Shown in pieces: positions 1 to 7,160 of a DNA stretch of 64,000 bases. A program made the position numbers and the translations under genes. The stretch comes from Pseudomonas fluorescens (GTDB lineage Bacteria; Pseudomonadota; Gammaproteobacteria; Pseudomonadales; Pseudomonadaceae): the NCBI RefSeq assembly GCF_002022275.1, contig NZ_MSDF01000016.1, positions 64,301-128,300 on the forward strand, written 5' to 3'. Under the pieces are notes generated by a model. It was not told the DNA's origin, ran no database searches, and was given only the letters and a program-made list of their open reading frames with translations. Position 1 is the first letter of the stretch, and each line of letters opens with the position of its first letter.

Positions 1-38
1 TTGTCTTTATTTAATTTAAATAAAGCCGTCCCTTTTGA
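1..38. repeat. partial copy of the cassette-spacer palindrome
   Basis: The window opens inside a copy of the AT-rich spacer palindrome that separates the following genes. TTTATTTAATTTAAATAAA followed by a CCGTCCCTTTT arm is visible. The left arm lies outside the window, so the array probably continues upstream, where a toxin gene might be found. Confidence 0.6.
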
Positions 39-145
39 TAAAATAGAATATAGCAGTAGAGATTTGTTGATAAGCAGTATTATCGATAAGTAAGTGCTGA
101 CGGAAAAGTGATCGGGCCTTGGATTTTAGATGAAAAGGTATCAGC

Positions 146-626
146 ATGTCGAATGATGTATGTGGGTATGTTTTTCCGCCGCCCAGCCCGGAAGCTTGGA
201 CGGCTTTAGATAAGTATATTTCAGAAAGCGATCTTGGGATATTCAAAATTAGCAGTTCTGAGTTGTTTGATTATCCATCTTGCTTATTGCCAAGTGAAAA
301 AAACCTTTGTTTTTTTAATTGGAGATAGACCTGGGTATCCCAATGCCACGTATTTGACGGATTATAATCAGTATGATCCGCTGTATTCGGATATTGGGTT
401 CCCTAGTGATCCGATAGAAAGAGTTGAAATTCTATTAGCGGCAATTTTTGAAATTATTTCGATTTGCAATTCTAAAAAGATTGTATTTTCAATTTCAGAC
501 AGTAGTCAAATAGAAACAATTAAGCAGGTTGATATTTCCGAAGCTGCTGATGTTGTTTTATCAGACTTTAAGCGGGTCCAGGCACCTCCGGATACCTTGT
601 ACGAAGTTTTTATAGGAGTAACGTGA
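146..626 (+). pseudogene. immunity-array cassette 1, frameshifted hypothetical protein
   Basis: The reading frame opens at ATG 146 and runs as MSNDVCGYVFPPPSPEAW to a stop near 328. The frame that continues the protein (TFVFLIGDRPGYPN onward) runs to 626. The two join if one A is removed from the run of seven A at about 297-303, giving a protein of about 159 residues. No family is recognised. Size, AT content and position in the immunity array suggest an orphan immunity-type protein. The shift could be a real mutation, phase variation by slippage at the A run, or a sequencing error. A classical -1 ribosomal frameshift does not restore the frame, because the third frame stops at once. Confidence 0.55.
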
Positions 627-639
627 GTTGGACAGGGAG

Positions 640-700
640 AAATAGGGGGGCAGACCTTGATTAATGCAAAAGCGTATAGTGATGGTCTGACCCCTATTTT
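640..700. repeat. second-family spacer hairpin (GGTCTGACCCC type)
   Basis: An inverted repeat has arms AAATAGGGGGGCAGACC (640-656) and GGTCTGACCCCTATTTT (684-700). It occupies the spacer between cassettes 1 and 2. A degraded copy of the same core (GGGTCTGACCC) lies at the far end of the array, near 4556-4566. It differs from the GGGGACAGATTTATTT family used between the other cassettes. Confidence 0.65.
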
Positions 701-754
701 CACTATTTTCAGGTTTGCCGGATCAATCATTCAATCCAAGAAAATAGGTTTGAT

Positions 755-1153
755 ATGGACGCTCGGTTAACGTCACTTTGCAAAGAAATGCTGAAGATGA
801 GCTCTGAACAGGCCGCAGCTTGGCTGATGAGTGAGTATCCTATCGATTCTGGAAATTGGAGTGAGGCGTTGGTACTTCTACCTCACCGATCTTGGAAGAA
901 GCCCGAACAAAAACTGCTGGCTGATTACTATTTTAAGAATGCCCCTTTTTCAAGCGGTAAAGGATATGAGGCGTTTGCCTCAGTCATGTCGATTAAACTA
1001 ATGATTTTATGTGTCAAGAGCGCTGTGCCAAAGGATCCAGCCAGAAGTAATTTGATGCTCTATTACCTGATTCCGGTACTAGAGCGGTTTGCGAAAAATG
1101 AATCTGATCGAATAGCTATAAATGACTTTGTTTACAATGTTTTAGCAAAGTAA
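755..1153 (+). CDS. hypothetical protein, array cassette 2
   Basis: A 132-residue, largely helical, soluble protein that I do not recognise. No signal peptide or membrane segment is visible, and a cytoplasmic location is likely. The middle is rich in aromatics and lysine (SWKKPEQKLLADYYF). An AGG precedes the ATG at 755. The gene stands alone, bounded by the GGTCTGACCCC hairpin upstream and the GGGGACAGATTTATTT-family palindrome downstream, like the other cassettes. An orphan immunity protein is inferred from context only. Confidence 0.6.
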   Translation: MDARLTSLCKEMLKMSSEQAAAWLMSEYPIDSGNWSEALVLLPHRSWKKPEQKLLADYYFKNAPFSSGKGYEAFASVMSIKLMILCVKSAVPKDPARSNLMLYYLIPVLERFAKNESDRIAINDFVYNVLAK

Positions 1154-1222
1154 ACAAATAAGAGGCGGTTACGAGTAGTGCTATTTTTTTTGCGCAAAAA
1201 AGAAAGGAGAGATATTTAAGAG

Positions 1223-1289
1223 GAAAAGGGCGCAGATTTATTTAATTGAAGTGTTTTGTTTGATTTCAATAAATCTATCCCCTTTTTTT
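1223..1289. repeat. cassette-spacer palindrome copy A
   Basis: A degenerate copy of the palindrome. The left arm is AAAAGGGCGCAGATTTATTT and the right arm is AATAAATCTATCCCCTTTTT. The conserved centre reads GAAGTGTTTTGTTTGATTT. It separates cassettes 2 and 3, and the SUKH gene starts 19 bp beyond it. Confidence 0.8.
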
Positions 1290-1307
1290 GATTTTTGGTA
1301 AATAATT

Positions 1308-1757
1308 ATGAAAAATAAAAAAGTGCTAGAATTATTGATTGATTCCATAATGTCCTCTGATGACTATGAGGGCAATTACGGCTACCGGGTGACTGACGTG
1401 AATGCGGCGTTATGTAACGTCGATGAGTCGGATCGGCAGAATGCCCCCAATGACTATCTGGAGTTTCTCACAGAGTTTGGTTTTGGTGAGCTGGACGCAG
1501 CCTTTCATCTTGATGATGGTCCGGAAAAATATTCGACTCTATGTGGTAGAGAAATAGAAGGTTCTGAGGGTATGTACGTATTCGGCGGGAACTCGAGTGA
1601 CGTACTGTATGCTTTCGACGCAAAGAAAGATTGGCAAATCGTAGAGATTAGTTCTGAGCTAGATGAGGTTGATATTTTGGCATCAAACTTTTCTGATTTT
1701 ATCTTGGAGCGGCTGCATTACATCGTTTCTCTGATAGAACGGCGTGCAGCGCACTGA
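1308..1757 (+). CDS. SMI1/KNR4 (SUKH) family protein, array cassette 3
   Basis: A 149-residue SUKH-type protein. The pattern is an N-terminal acidic helix, NAPNDYLEFLTEFGFGELD (about 46-64), then a strand with EGMYVFGGNSSDVLYAFD, and a C-terminal F-DFILERL helix. SUKH proteins are the commonest immunity proteins of bacterial polymorphic toxin systems (Rhs, CDI, T6SS effectors), where they bind and block the cognate toxin domain in the cytoplasm. No toxin gene adjoins it here, so it is an orphan immunity candidate. The ribosome binding site is weak. The gene is framed by two copies of the spacer palindrome. Confidence 0.8.
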   Translation: MKNKKVLELLIDSIMSSDDYEGNYGYRVTDVNAALCNVDESDRQNAPNDYLEFLTEFGFGELDAAFHLDDGPEKYSTLCGREIEGSEGMYVFGGNSSDVLYAFDAKKDWQIVEISSELDEVDILASNFSDFILERLHYIVSLIERRAAH

Positions 1758-1789
1758 TTATTTGTGCCAAGAGAAAAAGTAGTGAGGGG

Positions 1790-1852
1790 AAAAGGGGATA
1801 GATTTATTTGATCGAGGTGTTTTGTGATTTAAATAAATCTGTCCCATTTTTT
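1790..1852. repeat. cassette-spacer palindrome copy B
   Basis: Arms AAAAGGGGATAGATTTATTT and AAATAAATCTGTCCCATTTT flank the centre GATCGAGGTGTTTTGTGATTT. Immediately downstream, at 1861-1873, an extra left-arm half (GGACAGATTTATA) is present, as if a second copy had been partly deleted. It separates cassettes 3 and 4. Confidence 0.8.
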
Positions 1853-1919
1853 CCGCGTAAGGACAGATTTATATTCGCTGCATGAATTTCTGCCAAAAAA
1901 TCACTAGGAGTATTAAGTC

Positions 1920-2462
1920 ATGAGCTTCGAACATAAAGCATTTATTTTTGATTTCGGCACGTTCGCTCGCGAACTTAAGCCAATGCTGGAGTCCTCTTTG
2001 TGTTCGGGAGATTTTGATAAAATTAGAAGCTTTATTATAGTTAATAAAAGTATTTTAGTTGATCCTTACGAAGGCGAACCACTGGATGAGAAGTGGGAAG
2101 ACATGATTGAAGATAGAGATGTTCACCAATATGGTGATTTTGCGCTAACTAAATATTATTCGCCTAAAGATGATCAGGGGTTAGGTGGTGAGTGGGAAAA
2201 TTTTCAAGACCTGATCTCGAATGTGAAAACGTTCGAATTTTCACCTTTGTTGGGCTTGCCATTAACAGTAAATGGCAATTTTTTTGATCCTGGGAAAATG
2301 GGTTCTTACTTTCAGTCTGAAGATGACGTGGGCGAAAGTTTGCGTAAACTTATAGAAGTTGAGCGCCAAGTCGAAATTCACCTGCTGGATGATATAAAAG
2401 GGTATAAGGACCTTCTTGAACAAGCAGTCATTGAAAAAAAGGGGCTGTACGTAACTTTTTGA
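1920..2462 (+). CDS. hypothetical acidic protein, array cassette 4
   Basis: A 180-residue acidic soluble protein of unrecognised family. The middle part (QGLGGEWENFQDLISN, about 82-97) and a late SPLLGLPLTVNG segment suggest a compact alpha/beta fold. AGGAG at 1906-1910 gives a good ribosome binding site for the ATG at 1920. It stands alone between palindrome copies B and C. The immunity role is inferred from the neighbourhood. Confidence 0.6.
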   Translation: MSFEHKAFIFDFGTFARELKPMLESSLCSGDFDKIRSFIIVNKSILVDPYEGEPLDEKWEDMIEDRDVHQYGDFALTKYYSPKDDQGLGGEWENFQDLISNVKTFEFSPLLGLPLTVNGNFFDPGKMGSYFQSEDDVGESLRKLIEVERQVEIHLLDDIKGYKDLLEQAVIEKKGLYVTF

Positions 2463-2495
2463 TTAAGTTTTTCAGAGGGCGGGAATGCGGAAAAA

Positions 2496-2580
2496 GGAAA
2501 AGGGGACGAAAAGGAAAAGGGGACAGATTTATTTAGTTAAAGTGTTTTGTTTAATTTAAATAAATCTGTCCCCTTTTTCC
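2496..2580. repeat. cassette-spacer palindrome copy C with a partial arm duplication
   Basis: The best-preserved copy. AAAAGGGGACAGATTTATTT near 2514-2535 pairs with AAATAAATCTGTCCCCTTTT ending at 2577. The left arm start (GGAAAAGGGGAC) is repeated at 2496-2507, a small tandem duplication that points to slippage or repeated insertion. It separates cassettes 4 and 5. Confidence 0.85.
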
Positions 2581-2640
2581 ATACGCGAAACCAGATTCAT
2601 GAGTTGAATAAATAATTATTTGATGGGATGTGAGTGAAGT

Positions 2641-3075
2641 ATGAATCCAAATGATTATTTAGGCGGGTCATTGATTGAGGCTTTAGTGAATTTTAGGAAG
2701 TCTATACCCATAGTCGATTACGCAAAGGTTGAAGAAGATGAATTTTTAAAATTGCCCGCGTGCGGTGTTTACTTCCAGGCGGGTAGCGATGGAATTATTA
2801 CAGCTTACAGAGTTTATTATCAGGCCGTCGATGAGTTTTATCGTGCGAACTCGGATACAAGAAGGGAATGTCTGGATGTTGAGACTATTGATAGCCTAAT
2901 CGATCTACTCGGACAACCTGCACGGGATGTGCCTTCCATACGAATTCCTGGCAGAGCGCCTACCCGTCCCGGATACGAGTTTTTATTAGAGAAAAAAGTG
3001 ATAACTGTTCATTACGATTCTGGAAGTCGATTTGTCACCTATGTACATGTTAGAAATAAGTCTGGCAATGTGTGA
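2641..3075 (+). CDS. hypothetical protein, array cassette 5
   Basis: A 144-residue soluble protein of unrecognised family. The start at 2641 follows GTGAG. The middle reads as a beta-rich domain (CGVYFQAGSDGIITAYRVYY, about 41-60), followed by TIDSLIDLLGQPARDVPS. The strand-helix pattern resembles small immunity proteins whose helix compares two genetic or toxin partners, but no family is assigned. It stands between palindrome copies C and D. Confidence 0.6.
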   Translation: MNPNDYLGGSLIEALVNFRKSIPIVDYAKVEEDEFLKLPACGVYFQAGSDGIITAYRVYYQAVDEFYRANSDTRRECLDVETIDSLIDLLGQPARDVPSIRIPGRAPTRPGYEFLLEKKVITVHYDSGSRFVTYVHVRNKSGNV

Positions 3076-3093
3076 GGAGAAAAAATAGGAATG

Positions 3094-3159
3094 GAAAAGG
3101 GGACAGATTTATTTAATTGAGGTGTTTTTTAATTTAAATAAATCTGTCCACTTTTTTTG
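3094..3159. repeat. cassette-spacer palindrome copy D
   Basis: Arms AAAAGGGGACAGATTTATTT and AAATAAATCTGTCCACTTTT flank a centre shortened by a few bases (GAGGTGTTTTTTAATTT). It separates cassettes 5 and 6. Confidence 0.85.
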
Positions 3160-3211
3160 TTCTTTTTTTTCGGGAACCAAAATTAACAATGTGGAAATTG
3201 GAGGCCAGTAA

Positions 3212-3835
3212 ATGTACGAGATTTTTCGCAATGTGTTTTCCTCTGATTACCGTGTAGATAACGAGAGCCTTTCAGTTTCTGCTGTTAATACTGATACCCG
3301 CGGTTTGGCTGAGCTAATGCTGGAGTTTGGAGGGTGTTCATTTGAGAACGCTCTATATCGCGTGATGAAGCCCAGTTTAACTAATGAGTGGAATCGCACT
3401 GTAGAAGATGCATTTCCCAACTTTTTTGGGCGTGTACAATGCTTTGGCTTTGATTGGTTAGGGCGTATATTTGCTCTCGACTCTGGGAGACTGGAAGGCG
3501 GGCAGCCTGGCGTCATTATGTTTGAGCCTGGTACTGGGCAGGCTTTAGAAATTCCTTGTGATATCGTGAGTTTTCATAATCATGAATTGGTTGAGTATCG
3601 AGAAGAAGCGCTGGCACTTACGTTCCATAATCAGTGGCTTGCACGAGGCGGTGCTCCTAAATATGAAGATTGTATCGGGTATAGGAAACCATTATTTCTC
3701 GGTGGCCAAGACACAGTGGATAATTTGGAATTCTCAAATCTTGATGTTTACTGGACAATAACAGGCCAAATGATAAGAAAATCTAGAGGACTTCCGCCGG
3801 GCACTCCGCTGGGCGAGGTGGTTTCTAGAAAATAG
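3212..3835 (+). CDS. probable immunity protein, Tdi1/DUF1851-like, array cassette 6
   Basis: A 207-residue soluble protein. Its core FGFDWLGRIFALDSGR (about 74-89), then MFEPGTGQALEIP, YEDCIGYRKPLFLGG and LDVYWTITGQM, has the feel of the GAD-like/DUF1851 proteins that include the T6SS DNase immunity protein Tdi1. That assignment is from memory of the pattern and is tentative. A GGAGG lies 8 nt before the ATG at 3212. The gene stands alone between palindrome copies D and E, without a cognate effector. Confidence 0.6.
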   Translation: MYEIFRNVFSSDYRVDNESLSVSAVNTDTRGLAELMLEFGGCSFENALYRVMKPSLTNEWNRTVEDAFPNFFGRVQCFGFDWLGRIFALDSGRLEGGQPGVIMFEPGTGQALEIPCDIVSFHNHELVEYREEALALTFHNQWLARGGAPKYEDCIGYRKPLFLGGQDTVDNLEFSNLDVYWTITGQMIRKSRGLPPGTPLGEVVSRK

Positions 3836-3851
3836 GGGATACACCCTGATG

Positions 3852-3918
3852 GAAAAGGGGAAGGATTTATTTAATGGAAGTGTTTTGTTTAATTTAAACA
3901 AATCTGTCCCCTTTTTTG
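3852..3918. repeat. cassette-spacer palindrome copy E
   Basis: Arms AAAAGGGGAAGGATTTATTT and AAACAAATCTGTCCCCTTTT flank GGAAGTGTTTTGTTTAATTT. It separates cassettes 6 and 7 and ends 17 bp before the next start codon. Confidence 0.85.
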
Positions 3919-3934
3919 CTTGCTAGGGATTAAT

Positions 3935-4531
3935 ATGAAATATTATTTGCTGCGTCAGGATCTTTCCATTCCCGAAAAGTGGATGCTCGGTGATGTAAGG
4001 CATGTGGATAATTGGGATTTTATTAATCCGCCAGTTAACTTTATGGAGCCTGGCAGATATACGCTTTATGTTAGATTTGAAGGTATCGAAATTGACTATT
4101 CTGTAGCAGGCTACGCGAGTGTTCCGGTCCTGAGTGAAAAGGCTCGAAATTCACTCGTAGGTTTACCTGAAGTTGACCAGCCGTATCAAAATGTCGTTTT
4201 TGAACCTGTTAAGATAGAGGGGAAGCAGGTTTTCCATAATTATTTTTTAATGATTATAGAGACGCAAATAGATTGTGTGGATGAAGATCGCTCCAAGTTC
4301 ACGAAATTTTCACATAGTGATCCTGTGCGACCGGATATGGCAGGTCAATACCGCGCGTTTTATAATTTAGTAATAGACGAGTCGAAAGTGGGAGATTTCC
4401 ATGTCTTCAGAGTTAAAAAATACCTAGGGGCAATTATCGTCAGCGAAGACGTGAAATGTCGCTTTGAGGCAGCAGGTGTAGTCGGTGCGGCATTTGAGTT
4501 GGTAAATGGCGATAAGGTGACTGTCGCGTAA
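3935..4531 (+). CDS. Imm11-like immunity protein, array cassette 7
   Basis: A 198-residue soluble protein. MKYYLLRQDLSIPEKWMLGD at the N terminus, the middle DYSVAGYASVPVLSEKA and the late FHVFRVKKYLGAIIVSEDVK resemble the Imm11 family (MXAN_0049 type), whose members end in a similar IIVSE-like motif. A TTG at 3920 could extend it by five codons, but ATG 3935 with AGGG upstream is preferred. It is the last cassette, and a GGGTCTGACCC remnant follows. An immunity role by direct toxin binding is inferred. Confidence 0.65.
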   Translation: MKYYLLRQDLSIPEKWMLGDVRHVDNWDFINPPVNFMEPGRYTLYVRFEGIEIDYSVAGYASVPVLSEKARNSLVGLPEVDQPYQNVVFEPVKIEGKQVFHNYFLMIIETQIDCVDEDRSKFTKFSHSDPVRPDMAGQYRAFYNLVIDESKVGDFHVFRVKKYLGAIIVSEDVKCRFEAAGVVGAAFELVNGDKVTVA

Positions 4532-4535
4532 GAAA

Positions 4536-4570
4536 TGGAAAGAAAAGAAAGAAAAGGGTCTGACCCTGCA
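4536..4570. repeat. degraded GGGTCTGACCC hairpin at the array end
   Basis: A purine-rich AAAGAAAAGAAAGAAAAGG tract leads into the palindrome GGGTCTGACCC. It matches the core of the hairpin at 640-700 and marks the right boundary of the cassette array before the GC-rich core gene at 4600. Confidence 0.5.
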
Positions 4571-4599
4571 CCACTCAATTATCAAAACAAGGAAGTTCA

Positions 4600-5112
4600 A
4601 TGGGCATCCCGCTCCCCCTCTGGCTCATTCTCACAGCAGTCACCGCTTACATTGCGAGCACACGCGGGCGTTCAGGGCCCAGGTGGTTTGCAATCGCGCT
4701 CTTCCTTCCTGGCGTCGCACTGGTTGCCGTGTTGTTAATGCCCCGGATTGCAAAAACCGGTATTGACGCCTTGGTACATCCGGACCTGCGCCCTTGTCCC
4801 GCCTGCAATCAAACCATCCAGGCGGCCTCTCGCTGTAAGCACTGCGGTGATGAAGTGGAGCCGATTGCCCTGAGAGATCGCAGCGGTTGGGTCGCGCGCA
4901 TGACGGCCGATACGGATGAGGCATTTGAACGGCTGGCGGTACAGCTGTCGCTCATCGATATACCGACAGTGCTTGATGAGCCACCACACCTTTACGCGGG
5001 GCCGTTTGAGGAGCAAGCCGAGGCGCAAAACGTACTCAAATTCCTGAAGTCTGAACACGGCTTGGATGGGTTGGTGACGTGGCGGTCAGTGACACGAGAA
5101 CCGGGGATATAG
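4600..5112 (+). CDS. membrane protein with a zinc-ribbon
   Basis: A 170-residue protein. Two hydrophobic helices (about 5-20 and 30-47) are followed by a zinc-ribbon of two Cys pairs, CPAC about 66-69 and CKHCG about 80-84. A C-terminal domain of about 70 residues ends in YAGPFEEQAEAQNVLKFL, a pattern like SPOR-type or DUF2007-type modules. The ATG at 4600 has AAGGAAG upstream. GC content returns to core-genome level here. No function is assigned. It could be a small inner-membrane quality-control or regulatory protein. Confidence 0.7.
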   Translation: MGIPLPLWLILTAVTAYIASTRGRSGPRWFAIALFLPGVALVAVLLMPRIAKTGIDALVHPDLRPCPACNQTIQAASRCKHCGDEVEPIALRDRSGWVARMTADTDEAFERLAVQLSLIDIPTVLDEPPHLYAGPFEEQAEAQNVLKFLKSEHGLDGLVTWRSVTREPGI

Positions 5113-5157
5113 CCGTAAAAACTGGCTGTGGGGAAACAACCAGGTTTGCGCACAAAT

Positions 5158-5183
5158 CGGGCGGCACAAAGGCCGCCCGTTTT
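5158..5183. terminator. bidirectional rho-independent terminator
   Basis: The hairpin GGGCGGC-ACAAAG-GCCGCCC is followed by GTTTT. It lies between the convergent genes ending at 5112 (+) and 5187 (-). Confidence 0.75.
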
Positions 5184-5186
5184 CAC

Positions 5187-5456
5187 TCAGGATGGATCGG
5201 TATTGAGCCTGCGACTGATGACGTCCAGCAAATCACACCCATCGCGCAGCGGAATAGCCAGCAAATGGGCGAAGTCTTGAAGCACTACGGCATCGCTGCT
5301 GAGCTGTTCGCGAAAGGCGAGGTTTTCCAGCAGTTGGGTGACGGCGCGAATGCGGAATACGGCGGCGTCGTGGAGGACGTCGAGGGGCGCCTGGGTGTCG
5401 ATGAGCAGAGCGGGGACGGTGCAGTCGTGGCCCGTGAGGGGCATGTATTGATTCAT
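5187..5456 (-). CDS. small DUF3077-like protein under a C4-type RNA leader
   Basis: An 89-residue protein. The segment VPALLIDTQAPLDVLHDAAV, followed by a helical pair, resembles small DUF3077-type proteins common in Pseudomonas and in their satellites; the island gene at 32595-32867 has a similar layout. The start is ATG at 5454-5456 (MNQYMPLTGHDC). A longer reading to 5642 would translate through the structured leader and is rejected. The leader contains a C4-type RNA with complementary sites, one of them over the translation start region, so expression is probably controlled by RNA pairing. The function is unknown. Confidence 0.65.
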   Translation of the reverse strand: MNQYMPLTGHDCTVPALLIDTQAPLDVLHDAAVFRIRAVTQLLENLAFREQLSSDAVVLQDFAHLLAIPLRDGCDLLDVISRRLNTDPS

Positions 5457-5465
5457 GGATAAAAT

Positions 5466-5588
5466 CTCGGTCAGTAAAGTTAAGCCGTCTCCTATCGTCG
5501 CCAAACGAATGGGTGACAGCTGTACGCAGGTTGGCGAACCGGGACCGAGTTCCGGCAGACCCGAAGGTCTCCCGCGCACAGCTGCCAT
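5466..5588 (-). ncRNA. C4-type antisense RNA and its target sites (copy 1)
   Basis: Read on the minus strand, 5588-5510 folds as a closing stem (GGCAGCTGTGCG with CGTACAGCTGTC), a hairpin AGACC-TTCG-GGTCT and a third stem. Loop segment a' (TCGCCAA, complement of 5531-5537) can pair with a downstream TTGGCGA (5498-5504). Loop segment b' (CTCGGT, complement of 5544-5549) can pair with ACCGAG (5466-5471), 9 nt before the start codon. This is the arrangement known for C4 RNA of phages P1 and P7, which silences a downstream gene. The Rfam assignment is inferred. The pairings are seen directly. Confidence 0.65.
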
Positions 5589-5871
5589 AAAGCAGCAGTG
5601 CGGGTACGGAAGCCCCTGCAAGCAAGCAGAAAGCTTTCGCATACGGTCAACGGATCGCCAAATCCGATCGCCCTCGTTGGGCGACGGCCGGGACTATAAG
5701 CCCCCAACCCAAACCCACGCAAGGCGTCAAACTGATGGCACAATAACATCGCCTCACGTCTTCGCCATCTTTGCCGACACATTGGCGATGACTCAACGCA
5801 TCAAAGCACCCGCACCGGCCTCTCGCCGGCGCACCCAACCCGTTTCACCGTTAACCACAAGGAAGAAGTAC

Positions 5872-6348
5872 ATGATCAAGCTGTTCTGCAAAGCTGCTGT
5901 CGTATTGTCCCTGGCCACCCTGTTCGGCTGCTCCTCGACGCCATCGGTCGAGAAGATGCAGGCCGACGTGGCCAACTATTCGTTGCCCAAGGCTGCCGTC
6001 GCCGACAAAGGTTTGGTGTACGTTGTGCGCCCAAGCAACGTCGGGATGATGGTGCGCTTCAACGTGTTCCTGGATGACAAGGAAGCCGACTCGGAGATGG
6101 GTTACAACCGCGGTAACCAGTACATTTACTTCTTCGTGACGCCGGGCCAGCACGTGATCAGCTCCAAGGCTGAAAACTGGGCCGACATGCCGATCAACGT
6201 CAAGGCCGGTGAGGTGGTTTACCTCAAGCAGGAAGTGGATATGGGCTTCGCCATCGCCCGTAACAGCCTCAAAGTGTTGAGCGATTTGGAAGGCCGTTAT
6301 CTGGTCAAGGATGCGTCCCTGGGCACCGTGGCAAAAGAAAGCAAGTGA
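5872..6348 (+). CDS. DUF2846-like lipoprotein
   Basis: A 158-residue lipoprotein. The signal peptide ends in a lipobox, LATLFGC (Cys about 20). The mature part carries LVYVVRPSNVGMMVRFNVFL (about 45-64), typical of DUF2846 proteins, with YIYFFVTPGQHVISSKAEN and a final beta-rich part. It is likely anchored in the outer membrane or periplasm. The start is ATG 5872, after AAGGAAGAAGTAC. A reading from 5455 would put about 139 non-conserved residues before a perfect signal peptide and is rejected. The function is unknown. Confidence 0.8.
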   Translation: MIKLFCKAAVVLSLATLFGCSSTPSVEKMQADVANYSLPKAAVADKGLVYVVRPSNVGMMVRFNVFLDDKEADSEMGYNRGNQYIYFFVTPGQHVISSKAENWADMPINVKAGEVVYLKQEVDMGFAIARNSLKVLSDLEGRYLVKDASLGTVAKESK

Positions 6349-6425
6349 TCTGAACAGGCGTGAAGCGGCCGGGCTCTGTGCTCGGTCGTTGTCGCTGTTG
6401 ACTCTCCAAACATTAAAGGACTGAT

Positions 6426-7121
6426 GTGAAAAACCTCCTCTTGATCCTCCTCTCTACCCTCATTCTCGGCGGCTGCGTCAGCCAGCCTCTGACCCCCGAG
6501 CACCGCGCGCAGGTCAAGACCGTCAAGGTGTTGCCCGTGAAGTGGGAGTCGCAACAGATGGTCTACATGGGCCGCGAACAAGCCTGGGGCGCGGCGGTCG
6601 GTGCCGGGCTCGGCGCGGGCGTCGGCATGGCGGCCGGGGCTTCGAAGGTTGGCACGGCGGCGCTGTCGGGCGCGGGTTTTGCGGCGGGCATGAAGGCCGG
6701 CGAGTTGGCCGCGTTGCCGACGCCTACGGCGATTGTCGCGCTGGTCAACGCCGAGCAGATTGATGTGGGCGTGTTGCTCAAACAGAATTTTATCGACGCC
6801 TTGGGCAAGACCTCGTCGCTCAAGGTAGTAGGCGACGATGAGCCCGCCGATGCGCAGATTCAGCTGACGGTCACGGAGTGGGGCTTTCGCTTGACCCAGG
6901 GCTTCAGCAGCGTGGTGTACCCCACGCTCACCGTGGTGGCGCGCATGGACCGTGGCAGCGAGATGCTCTGGCAAACGGTCGAAACGGTCACCCCGTTCAA
7001 TGGTCAGAACGTCTACGGCTACACGCCAGACACCTATCGCACCGACCCTGAAGCCTTGCGCCGTGCGCTCACGGGTATTACGCAGATTTCCAGCGGGTAT
7101 CTGGTGAAGGAGCTCAAGTAA
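6426..7121 (+). CDS. putative lipoprotein with a glycine-zipper segment
   Basis: A 231-residue protein starting at GTG 6426. Its signal peptide ends in LILGGC (lipobox Cys about 17). Residues about 56-90 are a run of Gly and Ala (AAVGAGLGAGVGMAAGASK), a glycine-zipper-like stretch that may insert in or lie on a membrane. The C-terminal half is polar and beta-rich (IQLTVTEWGFRLTQGFSSVV). It follows the DUF2846-like lipoprotein on the same strand. The function is unknown. Confidence 0.75.
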   Translation: MKNLLLILLSTLILGGCVSQPLTPEHRAQVKTVKVLPVKWESQQMVYMGREQAWGAAVGAGLGAGVGMAAGASKVGTAALSGAGFAAGMKAGELAALPTPTAIVALVNAEQIDVGVLLKQNFIDALGKTSSLKVVGDDEPADAQIQLTVTEWGFRLTQGFSSVVYPTLTVVARMDRGSEMLWQTVETVTPFNGQNVYGYTPDTYRTDPEALRRALTGITQISSGYLVKELK

Positions 7122-7160
7122 TGCGGCCTTTTCGACTTTGCCTTGAGGCGGGAGGCTCAG

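Noticed and set aside
280-330. Programmed -1 ribosomal frameshift in the first gene
   Set aside because: The A-AAA-AAC heptamer is present, but a -1 shift leads into a frame that stops within a few codons. Only loss of one A (or gain of two) joins the two halves.
1-4570. Integron-type cassette array
   Set aside because: The spacers are simple palindromes of one family without attC-like R and L boxes, and no integron integrase is in view, so the word cassette is used only for layout.
5455-5871. N-terminal extension of the DUF2846-like lipoprotein
   Set aside because: It would place 139 residues before an intact lipoprotein signal peptide and crosses the C4-type RNA on the other strand.
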